Positions 1 through 12,207 of a DNA stretch of 64,000 bases are shown piece after piece. A program made the translations under genes and the position numbers. The notes under the pieces were generated by a model. It was not told the origin of the DNA. It searched no databases and was given only the letters and a program-made list of their open reading frames with translations. Numbering within the stretch: position 1 is the stretch's first letter; each line of letters starts with the position of its first letter. The stretch spans positions 54,746,078-54,810,077 of the forward strand of contig NC_089591.1 of NCBI RefSeq assembly GCF_019320115.1, given 5' to 3'. The DNA comes from Miscanthus floridulus. Taxonomy: Eukaryota; Streptophyta; Magnoliopsida; Poales; Poaceae.

Positions 1-173
1 ACATCATCTCCATTCCATTGAATCAAACACTGATCCATGGTCGATGGTATGCAGCAATTCGCTTGAATCCAATCACGACCAAGGAGTAAACTGTATGATC
101 CTTTCCCATCAATGACAAAGAACGTGGTGAGTAGAGTTTTACTCCCGAATGTCAGTTCGACATTTATTGCCCC

Positions 174-641
174 CTAGGTCTTGGATGTATTTCCTCCGAA
201 GTCTCTAAGCATCATGTTGGTCTCAAATAAATCTCCTGGTCCCTTGCCAAGCTTATGGAAAGTGGTGTATGGCATAAGATTAACAGAAGTACCTCCGTCC
301 ACCAACATCTTGTTCATCGGCTTCCCATCAACAAAACCTTTCATATATAAAGCCTTTAAGTGCCGATGCTTGACTGGCTTATCAAATATTGCTTGCTGCA
401 CAACCGTTAACTTGGCAACCACCACTTCATACTCTGACTCGTCGAAGTCTGAATAAACTTCCTGATCTGCTGGAGCTCTGAATTTTGATGGTAATAGAAA
501 AGCCATTTGGATATTAGTCGATGGTTGCTTCTTATCAGCTATCTGCTTGGTACGCCATACTTGAGTTTTATCAGGTGCCTGAGCCTGTTCCATCTCTCTG
601 CTCCTTAGGCGCTGCACCCTCCTCTTTTGGCTTCTCATCAA
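174..641 (-). pseudogene. gypsy aspartic protease region
   Basis: This 155-residue frame contains MLVDGGTSVNLMPYTTF near residue 113. It matches the retropepsin active-site block of plant gypsy polyproteins, although the usual D-S/T-G is D-G-G here, a form common in one group of grass gypsy elements. It follows gag on the same strand, as expected for gag-pol order. It is a fragment, and the polymerase would lie to the left of the window. Confidence 0.65.
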
Positions 642-649
642 ATCTCCTG

Positions 650-3126
650 GGCACCATTGGCCTTCCTACCACGTGTATCTTGTTTCAGTGCCTTCATCTT
701 CATGATCAACCCAGTCCTGTCCAATGACTCTTTTTCCCAACCGATCATGAACACTTTCATTTTTAAGCATCGATCCATGTTGTTATGATGATATGCATCT
801 TGTGCATGGATAGACCGGCTTTTGGTTCAAGATTGCCTATACTCTCGATATTGATTGCTACATTCTAGACAGTCGTGTCTAGTAGGCAACTTCAAACTTT
901 CATTCCAGCAATGCCTAAAGAAGGGACAATTCTAATGTAATTCAGCTTGTTCCCTTTCATACCTCTCTTCTTCTAATTGATGCTGGTATGCTTGATCTTT
1001 TAACCAACATTGATAATCCTTTCCTTCTACCACTGCCATTTATTCAACAGAATCCGAGATGTGACCCACGGCTTTAATGTCTCTGCTTTTGACATCTTCC
1101 TCTGCTCATATCGGCTCTTTTGTTCAGCATGACGTCTTCTAATCTCTCTGTACTCATCAGTCGATATTTGTATTTCGGGATCGACTGTCCCAGCTTCTCT
1201 CAATTTGGTCGATGTTAGGACCTTGGTTTTTTCTTTGAACAACCTAGCATCAACCATGTTCTAATCTCCTAGGAAAGGATTATCATCGACTTTCATCTTC
1301 CAAGGTGTATCGAATTTGAGCCTCCCTTGCTGAATAGCTCTCTGTATATGCTGCCTGAAGATTCTGCATTCATTAGTGGAATGAGAAGTAGCATTATGAA
1401 ATTTGTAGAACTTCTTGTTCTTCAACTGATCAGGGGGCAACATGACATGACCATCGGGCAACTTGATCTACCCCTTCTCAAGCAAAAAATCGAAGAGCTT
1501 GTCCGATTTGATAACATTAAAGTCATAACTCCCTCAACTCCTCTTCCCCAAGGATTTGGCACCATCACTGTCTTCTTGCCCCAATTCCATTTAGCTGCAG
1601 CAACCTCTTCTTCTTCATCTTCATAGCCGTCATCGACTGAATATGGATCGTAAGCTTTGGCCACTAAGGTACTCTTCTAGAATCGGATATCTCTACGTAT
1701 GCTCTGGAATTGGCTACTAAGTGCTGCCACTCGTTGAGCCAATTGACCCAAGTAGTCAAATTCCTATCCTAGCAGTTTCTCTTTCCACATCGACAGCATT
1801 CCTTGGACGGCAAAAGCAGCTAGTTGATCATCAGCCAAGCTCAACAAGAAACACAAATTCTTAGTCTCTTGGAATCTCTGAAGAAATTCAGTGCCCGATT
1901 CATTAGTCCTCTGTCTCATGGTTGTCAAATCAGTTATTTTCTTCTCTCCAGTCCCAGTGTAAAAATATGTATGAAACTTCTTCTCTAGGTTAGCCCAATT
2001 GGCAATGGAGTTGACTGGTAGTGACGAGAACCAAGTGAAGGCTGGCCCTGACAGGGACAAGGAGAAGAAACGAACTCAATGGACATCCTCAACTAGCGCT
2101 TTGCCCAATTGTGTCAGATACCGACTGACATGTTCTATTGTACTTGGTGAATTCCGGGAGCATGTAATTTGTAGGAAGGGCAACCAAATCATACCATGCT
2201 GGATATAGTTGTTTGTATGAAAAAGTCACTCCTTTTGGCTTCAGACTGAACTGATTCTTCATCATCTCAGACACCTTGAGCAGCAACTCATCAGCTTGTG
2301 GATTTGGATTTCTCGGTACTTGCTAACCCATCTGTTGATTGAAATCCCACGTGCCTTGATATCCTGGATTTGGTATTATGTGGAGGGTGTTATAATCTGT
2401 GCCATAATGATAGCCTTATGGAATCTCAATTTGTTGGGTCCTTTGTTGGCTTGCTGTTTGAAGTCTCTGATTATAGACATAAGGATCTATATCTTTATGG
2501 ATCCTCTGAACAGATGGTGCTATCTTCTGAGTCGATGACGGTATGTGGCCTGATGTGCCAAAATTGATCATCTGGTTTTGACTTTGCCCTACCGGCTACT
2601 GCACATGCTGTACTGATAGTCCAGGATTGTACTATATCTGATTTGTAGCAGTACCCGGAGTTTGTTCAGATGAGCCTTGAAGTGCCTGGACGCCACCATT
2701 ACCAGTTGGTGCTGCTTCCTGATGACTGGTACCAACTTGATTAGTCCCTTGGGTCAACGGATCTAGAATATTATAACAAGTCGATCCAACCTGACCAACT
2801 GGAATTCCATGAATCGCCTCTTTCATGGCGTTGTGAAATGAGTCAATGAAAACTTCATTGCAGCTTGATATGGCATCACGAACAGACTTGTCTATGGCTT
2901 TTGTAAAGAAACGTCTGTCTTTAGCTTTGACCATATCTGTCTGCCCATGTAGTAGAACTCTTGGTAGTGTAAATTTCTGAATAATTGTGCTGTCACGTGT
3001 TTTGGTGTAGGACAACAAACACTTCTTCTGAAATTCTTCTATAGCTTTGTTGATGGTATCCTTATCTTCATCAGGCAGGTCTTCATAATATACCATAAGG
3101 ATGTTGTCATTGTTGTGAACTGCCAT
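650..3126 (-). pseudogene. gypsy gag (decayed)
   Basis: The reading frame starts with ATG at 3126 and runs leftward in pieces broken by stops and frame changes. 3126-2632 encodes a 164-residue N-terminal gag piece. 2060-1764 encodes a typical plant retrotransposon-gag core (LSGPAFTWFSSLP ... FLQRFQETKN). 1461-1261 encodes a His/Cys segment (KFHNATSHSTNECRIFRQHI) that in related grass elements forms a zinc-finger-like motif. The Cys expected just before KFH appears as Tyr here. The product would be a capsid-like protein. The number of breaks means no functional Gag is expected. Confidence 0.75.
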
Positions 3127-3141
3127 GACGACTATGGGGTT

Positions 3142-3156
3142 CCACTAGGCGTGCCA
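3142..3156 (-). other. Retrotransposon primer-binding site
   Basis: On the minus strand TGGCACGCCTAGTGG lies four bases inside the LTR end and 16 bases before the gag ATG at 3126. Position and the leading TGG fit a tRNA-primed start of minus-strand DNA synthesis. The matching tRNA was not determined. Confidence 0.6.
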
Positions 3157-3684
3157 GAAATGTGTGTCGACACATAATTTCGTCCCGTGTCGAGGACATA
3201 CGCAGCAAGCCGGAAGGGTCCGCTCAATGGAGCAGATCCACCTAACTTCAGCGCAAGGGTGGTCGATCCTGCGCAATCCTCCTGAGGAGTGCTAGTCAAT
3301 TTGACCCTACAATTGACATGGAGAGAAAGTTCATCAGTAATTAAGGGCGGAACTTGCCGGTGTTACCAAACAGTCCCAAATGTACGGCTGTGAGAGCCGA
3401 TATGAAAGGAAATTGGCTAAATAGCCAATTCTAGTATATTCATGAGAATAAGTCAATTAGAGCTCATGGGGTCATGTGAAGAGAATCGGTTATCATTTAG
3501 GATAAACATCATTTAAACGAATATTAATCAATGGCAATAAGATATCAATAATGATCGGTCCATGCTAAACCAAAGATTACGAGTAACCGAACTCCTTTTA
3601 TATAAAGAAACAATTCAACATTGTTTAATCATTTAATAAAGATAAATCTAATGAACATGTTAGATATCATCTATCGCCATGACT

Positions 3685-4525
3685 AGTGGGGCATGAGGTA
3701 GAATCATGCAGGCCATAGAAACAACAATAGACTCGACGACCCTAACTCATTACTAATATCAGTGGGGCATGAGGCAGAATCATGCAGGCTGCAATACAAT
3801 AATAAGATCATGGGGCTAACATATCTTTTAACTTATCTCTACTTCAATGATCTCATAATGTGAACAGTCTATGAAAGCATTCGATATCGGTTAAACAGCT
3901 GATTTAGGCATAGCGCATAATTAAGGTCATGTCTTCTAAGGAATAGGTCTATCAACCAACGATCCCCACTCCATGGTGTCAACAGTGGGGTGAGAGACAG
4001 AATCCCATAGGCCATAATGATAGGCCATGGAACGGTTCTCGCTAACCGATAGATCTACTCAAGATGGAACATGCCTTAACCACACGCTATGCACGATTAA
4101 GATTGACGCAAAATAGCCGATAAAAACATAACTCATCGCTTACAATGTAGATTAGATCAGTTTTAGATTAGCAAATGATGAGTTAAACAAGATATAGGGC
4201 CGATCTAGATCAATCTCAATCGGGCAGAGTGATATTGTTGTAATTAGATAAATAATGAAAGCAATAAGCAATATCAGTAACTTAATGAATCTACCAAAGA
4301 CTGTCACTCTAAGATAGAGCTGATAACTTGACCTTGATCCAATTCAAGTAGTGGGGTGTGAGGCAGAATCACATAGGCCATACTTGAATTAGGCAAGAGT
4401 CGATAACCAGCTTATACCAAAGCCGCAGTGGGGTCGACCAAATCGATGCAGCCATACGTACAGAGGTATAAACCATGATGGTACTTACAACAAACAGTGG
4501 AGGTCAACCAGATCGATGCAGCCAT
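3685..4525. repeat. Degenerate interspersed motif within the LTR
   Basis: A motif of about 30 bp starting AGTGGGG and containing GAGGCAGAATCATGCAGG recurs near 3685, 3761 and 3984 and at 4350. More diverged versions (AGTGGGG...GATGCAGCCATA) lie near 4427 and 4495. The copies are separated by unique sequence, so this is not a simple tandem array. Confidence 0.6.
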
Positions 4526-4648
4526 AGTTGTCAAAGAACTCGCCGAGATCTACTCTACTCCTACTCCTAAGGGGTGGCTAGAGCCAAAAAAGTAATTTAC
4601 TTGTATTTGATTGATTGGTTCATCTCCTTTACAATAGCTAGGGTTTGG

Positions 4649-4656
4649 TATTTATA
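4649..4656 (-). promoter_or_regulatory. TATA box of the gypsy LTR promoter
   Basis: The minus strand reads TATAAATA inside the LTR, about 300 bp from its 5' end, the expected U3 place for a retrotransposon promoter. Transcription would run toward gag at 3126. Confidence 0.55.
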
Positions 4657-4956
4657 CCCGGAGCCTAAGATGAACCCTACTCGAGTACGACTTAATACAA
4701 TCTTTGGTATGAAGGAAATATTCCTATCTTAAGATAACTTGGACCCTAATCTTTCCCCTTTTGTAGAGTCCGACATGTATCTTCTCGATGCCAATCATAT
4801 CCTATCATCGTTATCTGCTGACGTCATTCGAAAAGAATCGATCTAGTGTCACATTCGATCCAGCTGATATCAATCTTTACTCCATCGACTCCTTAATTGG
4901 CATAATTCTAGAAGCCAACGAGTTCCCGCGTTCTTCTCCAAATTTTGGTGTAAACA

Positions 4957-7900
4957 ATATTACTATGGACATTACATATGATGATTTCGACGAATTGATG
5001 AAGTTTCTTGAAATGCTTTTGTAGATGGATTGTTGTGTTAGAGTTTTATACGAAGGAAGTGTTAGAAGAGAAGATTGTATGTTTGAGGATATGGAAGAAG
5101 AATTGGAATGGTTTGATGAACCTCCTAGCTTCAACGATCTTTATGTCCGTTTGAATGCAAAGTTTGGTGGTGATTTCACACTGAAGGGGAGGTTTGATAC
5201 TGGGAAGACTAGGGCACACTATGTCCTCATGCCCTTGCGCGACCCTGCTCACTAGTCCCGCTACACTAGGATGCTCCAAGGTTTCAATGTGCCCATGGCT
5301 GAGGTGGTGGTGGAGAATGGGTACAAGATGCAGGGTGTCTAGGATGGGCCGTCCATTGATGGTGTTGGATGCAATAAGCAAGAATTGGGGGTCGAAGGGG
5401 AAGCAGCTCAGGCTAACATGGATTTGGACGGTCAGTTGATGCAGGAGCTGTTTCATTCAACTCAAGTAGGTTGTATAAGCAATGATTTCAATGTGAATGA
5501 GTTTGAACTAGAAGAGGAGATGTAGGAGGAGGAGGAAAGGACCGGTGATGTAGTTAGCAGTGATTCGGATGATTTAGATGGTGACTAGGGAGATAGACAT
5601 GATATGCCCATACCGGTTGATGCCATGCCATTACCTATGGTATGCCATTACCAATGCCAACTGAGGTTTTGCATGCTATCCAGGCTTAGGGTAGATGAAA
5701 GGTCCTAATATAGCTAGAGGGGGGTGAATAGCCTATTTAAAAAATCTACAAATCAACTAGAGCAATTTGATTACTATAACAAATAGCGAAATGCAAACTT
5801 GCTCTAGCTCTACAAGGGTTGGAAGCCACCTATCCAACAATTCTAGTTGCTATGATCTCTAGACACACAATTTACTATGTCACTACTCACTAAGAGCTCT
5901 CACACTTGCTACACTAAAGAGCTCCACTAGATGAACTTAAAACAACAAAGCAAGCTCTCAATTCTAATTACACTAAAGAGCTTGCTACAACTAGTTTGCA
6001 AGAATATAAATGAGTGATTAGGGTGATTATACTACTATGTAGAGGAGTGAACCAATCACAAGATGAATACTAAATCAATCACTAGGAGAATATCAAAGGG
6101 TAAGAGACAACCAATTTTTCTCCTGAGGTTCACGTGCTTGCCGGCACGCTAGTCCCCGTTGTGTCGACTAACACATGGTGGTTCAGCAGCTAAGAGGTGT
6201 TGCACGAACCTCGTCCACACAATTGGACACCACAAGAACCTACCCATAAGTGAGGTAACTCAATGACATGAGCAATCCACTAGAGTTACCTTTCGACGCT
6301 CCACCGGAGAAGGCACAAGACCCCTCATAATCACCACGATAGGAGCCGGAGATAATCACCAACCTCTGCTCAACGATCCTCGCTGCTCCAAGCCATCTAG
6401 GTGGCGGCAACCACCAAGAGTAACAAGTGAATCCCATAGTGAAACACGAATACCAAGTGCCACTAGATGCAATCACTCAAGCAATGCACTTAGATTCTCT
6501 CCCAATCTCACAAAGATGATGAATCAATGATGGAGATGAGTGGGAGGGCTTTGGCAAAGCTCATAAGGTTGCTATGTCAATGCAAATGGCTAAGAGGGTG
6601 AGCTTGAGCCGGCCATGAGGCTTAAATAGAAGCCCCCATGAAATAGAACCATTGGCTCCTCAGTCCACTGAAAAACAGGACGATCGGACGCGCAGGTCAG
6701 ATCGACCGGATGCTGCGTGATGTGTGCCATGTGTCCTCTGCTTCAAATGTTGATCACCCGATCTCAACGATCATCAGTACATTTAAGTTGTGATTGGACG
6801 CACTACTTCAAAGTGACCGGACGCAGAACCCCAGCGGCTGGTTGTTTCTAGTAAGCATCCATTTGCGAAAATCCACAACCGGGCATGTCCGGTCATACTC
6901 GACTAGACTCACCTAGCGTCCGGTCACTCAGCGTCTTCTCTGTGCGCTGCCACGTCAGTAGGACCGGATGCACCCCTCTAGCGTCCAGTCACAAAGTGAC
7001 CCAACATCCGGTCAGTGACCGATGCCAGCGTCTTTGCTACTTCTACTAACCGGACGCGCCAGTCCTACCAAGACCAGCGTCCGATCACTTACAGTGACCT
7101 CTATCTTTTCTGTATAGAGCGTCGGTGGCACCGTCGAACATTCCGCACTCTACGGCGGACACTTTGCCGGTGAAGTTTCTAACCCTTGCTCAAATGTGCC
7201 AACCACCAAGTGTATCACCTTGTGCACATGTGTTAGCATATTTTCACAAATATTTTCAAGGGTGTTAGCACTCTACTAGATCCTAAATACATATGCAATA
7301 AGTTAGAGCATCTAGTGGCACTTTGATAACAGCATTTCGATACAAGTTTCACCTCTCTTAATAGTACGGCTATCGATCCTAAATGTGATCACTCTCGCTA
7401 AGTGTCTCGATCACTAAAACAAAATGGCTCCTCCTATTTATACCTTTGTCTTGAGCCTTTTGTTTTTTACTTTCTTCTTTTCCAAGTTTAAGCATTTGAT
7501 CATCACCATGCCATCACCATCATCATGATCTTCACCATTGCTTCATCACTTGGAGTAGTGCTACCTATCTCATAATCACTTTGATAAACTAGGTTAACAC
7601 TTAGGGTTTCATCAATTAACCAAAACCAAACTAGAGCTTTTAGTAGACTAGTCACAGATTTGCCAGCAGATGATACCCCTTATGATTTATGGGGCATAAT
7701 TAGTGAAGTGCAGCAATATGTTCCACCCCCACCTTACACAGCGACTGAGCTTGAGCAACTAAGGTCGATGAACATACCTTTCAAGGGCATTCCAAACTAT
7801 AGGGATGTCAGCATGATGGATATGGCAGTTTGTGACACCGGTATCCAGATGTGTAGGAAATCATTGTATGACCATAAGAAAGAAACCCATAGAAAGGGGA

Positions 7901-8421
7901 TGATATTCAATACAATGTTAGAGACAAAGCTCTTCCTTCAGGACTATGCTGTGTATCACCATAAACTATACATTGTCACTCATTCGGACCAGGACTTGAG
8001 GTACCATGTGATATGCAAAAACGGTTGTAAAGTTGTCGAACCCCACACTTGCCTAACAAATAGGAGGGAGAAAAATCATCAGTAGCTCACTGCACGTTAC
8101 CTTGTCCATCGTATATTGGGGCTTGTTGATGACAATAACGATATTTCGGTGTCTTCTTTACAATAGTCCATATCTGGATTCGTTAAGTACGATGTGAAGT
8201 ACGGAAAGGCTTGGCATGCTAAGCAAATTGCCCTGACAATTCGTTGGGTAGTTGGAAGGAAGAGTACAACTGGGTGTCTGCATCTTATGTGCAATGCATT
8301 ACTACAACCATGGCTTGAAATGGTTTGTGGACACTGGAGGGATGTGTTTTCAGGACCCATTGAGGCATGTCCTCTATTGTGTGTTCTGGTCATTCGTGTA
8401 AACGGAACATGCATTACATGA
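4957..8421 (+). pseudogene. MuDR-type MULE transposase, N-terminal part
   Basis: Segments at 4957-5655 and 7643-8421 together look like the N-terminal half of a Mutator transposase. The first encodes an acidic region (EELEWFDEPPSFNDLYVRLN). The second encodes a MuDR DNA-binding-type block with the spaced Cys pattern CKNGCKVVEPHTC at about 8015-8055, then YGKAWHAKQIAL at 8205-8240, which precedes the catalytic domain in intact relatives. The catalytic DDE domain is not seen. The gene is broken by in-frame stops (5022-5024, 5253-5255, 8083-8085), by frame changes and by a solo LTR at 5696-7642. It cannot encode an active transposase. Confidence 0.75.
5696..7642 (-). mobile_element. Solo LTR of the Sirevirus family
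   Basis: The sequence begins TGAAAGGTCCTAAT and ends CTAGAGCTTTTA, matching both LTRs at 10343 and 18767 along its length. The terminal CA has become TA. It is flanked by the 5-bp target duplication GTAGA (5691-5695 and 7643-7647). No internal retrotransposon sequence is present, so LTR-LTR recombination has removed the rest. It interrupts the MULE transposase gene. It is longer (1947 bp) and more diverged than the paired LTRs. Confidence 0.88.
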
Positions 8422-8924
8422 TACTATTTTAAAATACATGGAAAACATGCAAGATATATATGCTAGCCAACCATATTCAAAATAATTTCAATCGATTTTG
8501 TTCATTTTAGAAATTCTCAATGCATTCGCTATTATTAAAAAAAACTTGGATGCATCGGAGAGCGACAAACGGATGGGTCGGAGGGTGAAAATTGGATGGG
8601 ATCAATTAAGATCGACCATGGGTAATCCGAGTACATGATACATGGGTACAATACATCAATAGTTCAAAAGGAAAACAAGACAACACAATGATAGTTCTAG
8701 TACCTAGCTACATTGATAATTAATAAAGCATGGAACTAATAGACGGCGCAATCAAAAACCCTCAGTCAAAAACATACTGAGTAAGCAACTCGTCGTCCGA
8801 GTACCAATCCTCTACCACAACCTTGTTGCTATGGCTAGGGTCACCTGCATTGCCCTAATTTGCCTTTCACCTATAGTAAGCAGCCTCAACAGCATGAGTG
8901 AAGAATGCGTCATCCTCCTCCGCC

Positions 8925-9130
8925 TGCAAGCCCGCCTCTGCTAGAGCGATGAGCTCGCTCAGTCTGCCAGTGTCGTCCTCAGCCTCCTTCGCCTACAAGC
9001 CCGCCTCTGCTAGAGCAATGAGCTCGCTGAGTCTGCCAGTGTCATCCTCAGCCTCCTCCACCTGCAAGCCCACCTCTGCTAGAGCGATGAGCTCGCTTAG
9101 TCTAGCAGTGTCATCCTCATCCTCGTCCCC
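8925..9130 (-). repeat. 66-bp coding tandem repeat, 3 copies
   Basis: Three consecutive units of 66 bp encode, on the minus strand, a 22-residue repeat of the form DDTGRLSELIALAEAGLQAE. The units differ at a few bases. The period is a multiple of three and the frame is kept, so the array arose and was maintained in coding sequence. It lies in the acidic C-terminal part of the MULE minus-strand gene. Confidence 0.8.
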
Positions 9131-10342
9131 CTCATCAGACAACATAATCGGTGATTGAACGGTGCAACCAGGTCATGTTCTGTGCTCATCTAACTTCTTT
9201 TTCTCATACCTTGCATGAGCCACATCTCTGTCATGGTCCTCGCTACATCTAATTCCTTCATGTATAAAATGCAATCAGTTAGCAACGCGATTATATTACA
9301 TTTAAAATCAGGCAACGAAAAATATGGCCTTTATGCACTCACTAAAACATAATGCAACAACATGCTCGATCAAGACCTACATCTGTACTCTTGTCTCCTC
9401 CCTTGCCTCCTTGCTTGCTCTCTCCTCCTCTAACACCCTCCGTCTCTCCAATCCCCATTTGTCAAGCCCAACATCGATCGGGTTACGAATACCGTGTTGT
9501 CTAGCAAACTCATGTATCTTGTCTTTATGATGTTTAACGAATAGGTTGACATAGTCAAGTCCATATCTCCTCTTCCGTGCAATTACTTGCCTCCCCATCA
9601 GTTCATCCAAGAACTTAGCTTGACCATCATAACATTTCCACCTGCATTACCTAGTGCTCTGTTCAAACAAAAAAATATATTATATATGTCTTAGCAAAAG
9701 AAATAAAATACTATTTCATATTTACCACAAAAATAAGCAACCTCATCATAGTCAACCATATGGCCGCAATAATGGCCTATTCCAAGCTCCGAAGGGAATA
9801 GTCCATAGTTGGATTTAACACCACATTCACACATGACAGGAGGTGCTTTGTAAATTACCCTTTCTTTCTTCTTTTCCTTAACCTTTGGTGGTTCTTCTGG
9901 CCATCGGTTCTTAGGACCATACAACCACTCCTTAAAATGACACTTTGCCATTGAAAACACCTAAATAAGGTGACATTAGTACATGAACACATATAGCTCA
10001 ACATTTGAACACATACACTTTGCACTTACTTCATGCTTATTTGGACACACAAACTCTAACGTATTCTCAGGGTTTATCACAGCTCGATCTCCGCAATCGC
10101 ACAGAGGAGGTTCCTCGAGTCGTCTAACTACGGCTAAGTGCTTCTTCTTAGCCATCATTGGAGGGTGTTAGGAGGAGGTGGAACCCACCGCTCGAAGTGC
10201 TCTCGTGGATGTCGCCCTCTCCACCAATCGTCGAAAAGGAGGTACCTAGGGTCAAACTTATCTGCATCGTCGATCCACTGAAAGAAAAAGCACCTCTCAT
10301 GGGCCTACATAACAAAATTCCAACATAATATTAGTAACCTAG

Positions 10343-12207
10343 TGAAAGGTCCTAATGGCTAGAGGGGGGTGAATAGCCTAATAAAAATTTCTACAACAAT
10401 ACTTAACAAAATGGTTAGACAATTATGAGGCGAAGCAAGTGTTGCGCTAGCCTACTCAAAATGCAAGCCACCTACCATAATTCTAGTTTAGATAGTATCT
10501 ATTCACACAATAGCTATGACACTACTTTATGTTAGTGTGCTCTCAAAGGCTAACTAAAGAGCCACACTAACCAAGCAAGCAAGCTCTCACAACTAGCTAC
10601 ACTAAAGAGCTTGACAACTAGTTTATGGTAATGTAAAGAGAGTGATCAAGAGAGTTATACCACTGTGTAGATGAATGAGCCAATCAATCACAAAGATGAA
10701 CAACAATGAAGACCAATCACCTCAGAATCAAATGATGAACACAATGATTTTTACCGAGGTTCACTTGCTTGCCGGTAAGCTACTCCTCGTTGTGGCGATT
10801 CACTCACTTGGAGGTTCACATGCTAATTGGCTTCATACACCAAACCCTCAATAGGGTGCCACACAACCAACATAAGATGAGGATCACACAAACCACGAGC
10901 AATCCACTAGAGTACCTTTTGGCTCTCCGTTAGGGAAAGGTCAAGAACCCCTCACAATCACCATGATCAGAGCCGGAGACAATCACCACTCTCTGCTCAA
11001 TGATCTTTGCTGCTCCAAGCCATCTAGGTGGCGGCAACCACCAAGAGTAACAAGCGAATCCTGCAGCGAAACACGAACACCAAGTGCCTCTAGATGCAAA
11101 CACTCAAGAAATGCACTTGGATTCACTCCCAATCTCATAAAGATGATGAATCAATGATGGAGATGAGTGGGAGGGCTTTGGCTAAGCTCACAAGGTTGCT
11201 ATGTCAATGCAAATAGCCAAAGGTGTGAGCTTCAACCAGCCATGGGGCTTAAATAGAAGCCCCCATGAAATAGAGCCGTTGTACCCCTTCACTGGGCACA
11301 ACACGGGCTGATCGGACGCTCCGGTCATGTTGACCGGATGCTGGACCTCAGCGTCCGGTCGCCCAACGATAGCCACATGTCCCAATCTCAATGGTCACTT
11401 GAGTTGACCAGACACTGCGTTATAACTGACTGGACGCTGAGCCACCAGTGTCCGGTCATTTCCAGTAAGGTTCCAGAAATGCATTTTGCCCACCGAATGC
11501 ATCCAGTCATGCACGACCGGACCCTGCTAGCATCCGGTCAGAGACCCTAGCCTCTGTGTGCTGCCCAACAACTGGACCAAACACACCCTGCCAGCGTCCG
11601 GTCACTGAGTGACCCAGCGTCTGGTCGTTTGACCGATGCCAGTGTCTTCGCTGTTACAACTGATCGGACGCGCCGGTTCCTCAGAGACCAATGTCCAGTC
11701 ACCTTGTGACCAGCGAGACTAACTCCTTTTCACCTTTAACTTCTTCACCCTTGCTCAAATGTGCCAACCACTAAGTGTATCACCTTGTGCACATGTGTTA
11801 GCATATTTTCATAAACATTTTCAAGGGTGTTAGCATTCCACTAGATCCTAAATGCATATGCAATGAGTTAGAGCATCTAGTGGCACTTTGATAACTGCAT
11901 TTTGATACGAGTTTCACTCCTCTTAATAGTATGGCTATTAAACCTAAATGTGATCACACTCTCTAAGTGTCTTGATCACCAAAACAAAATAGCTCCTATG
12001 GTTTATACCTTTGCCTTGAGCTTTTTGTTTTTCTCTTTCTTCTTTCCAAGTCCAAGCACTTGATCATCATCATGGCATCACCATCATCATGTTGTGATCT
12101 TCATTTGCTTCACCACTTGGAATGTGCTACCTATCTCATGATCAGTTGATAGACTAGGTTAGCACTTAGGGTTTTATCAATTCACCAAAACCAAACTAGA
12201 GCTTTCA
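10343..12207 (-). repeat. 3' LTR of the Sirevirus element
   Basis: 1865 bp, colinear with the right LTR (1866 bp) and flanked outside by CCTAG. The TATA-like box is at about 11256-11248 on the minus strand. The purine run AAAAAGGGAGAGA on the minus strand abuts its inner end. Confidence 0.92.

Larger units (their letters stand above)
1..4956 (-). mobile_element. Ty3/gypsy LTR retrotransposon, 5' part
   Basis: This minus-strand element is cut by the left window edge. Read on the minus strand it shows, in order: 5' LTR (4956-3161), primer-binding site (about 3156-3142), gag start codon at 3126, gag with a zinc-finger-like segment, and the start of a protease domain (174-641). Reverse transcriptase, integrase and the 3' LTR would lie outside the window. 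The LTR end at 4956 falls inside a MULE transposase reading frame that continues directly at 4957, so the gypsy element is a later insertion into the MULE. The clade is not assigned because the polymerase is not visible. Confidence 0.8.
3161..4956 (-). repeat. 5' LTR of the gypsy element
   Basis: On the minus strand the LTR begins TGTTTACACC (4956) and ends in TGTCGACACACA (3161), giving imperfect inverted ends, about 1.8 kb long. The primer-binding site follows within 5 bp. The exact inner end could be 3161 or 3163 because of a TGTG repeat. The LTR contains a TATA box near 4652 and at least six degenerate copies of an internal motif (3685-4525). The partner LTR is outside the window, so no age estimate can be made. 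Confidence 0.75.

Noticed and set aside
8925..9130. CRISPR-like array
   Set aside because: The 66-bp units are contiguous coding repeats without unique spacers, in a plant genome.
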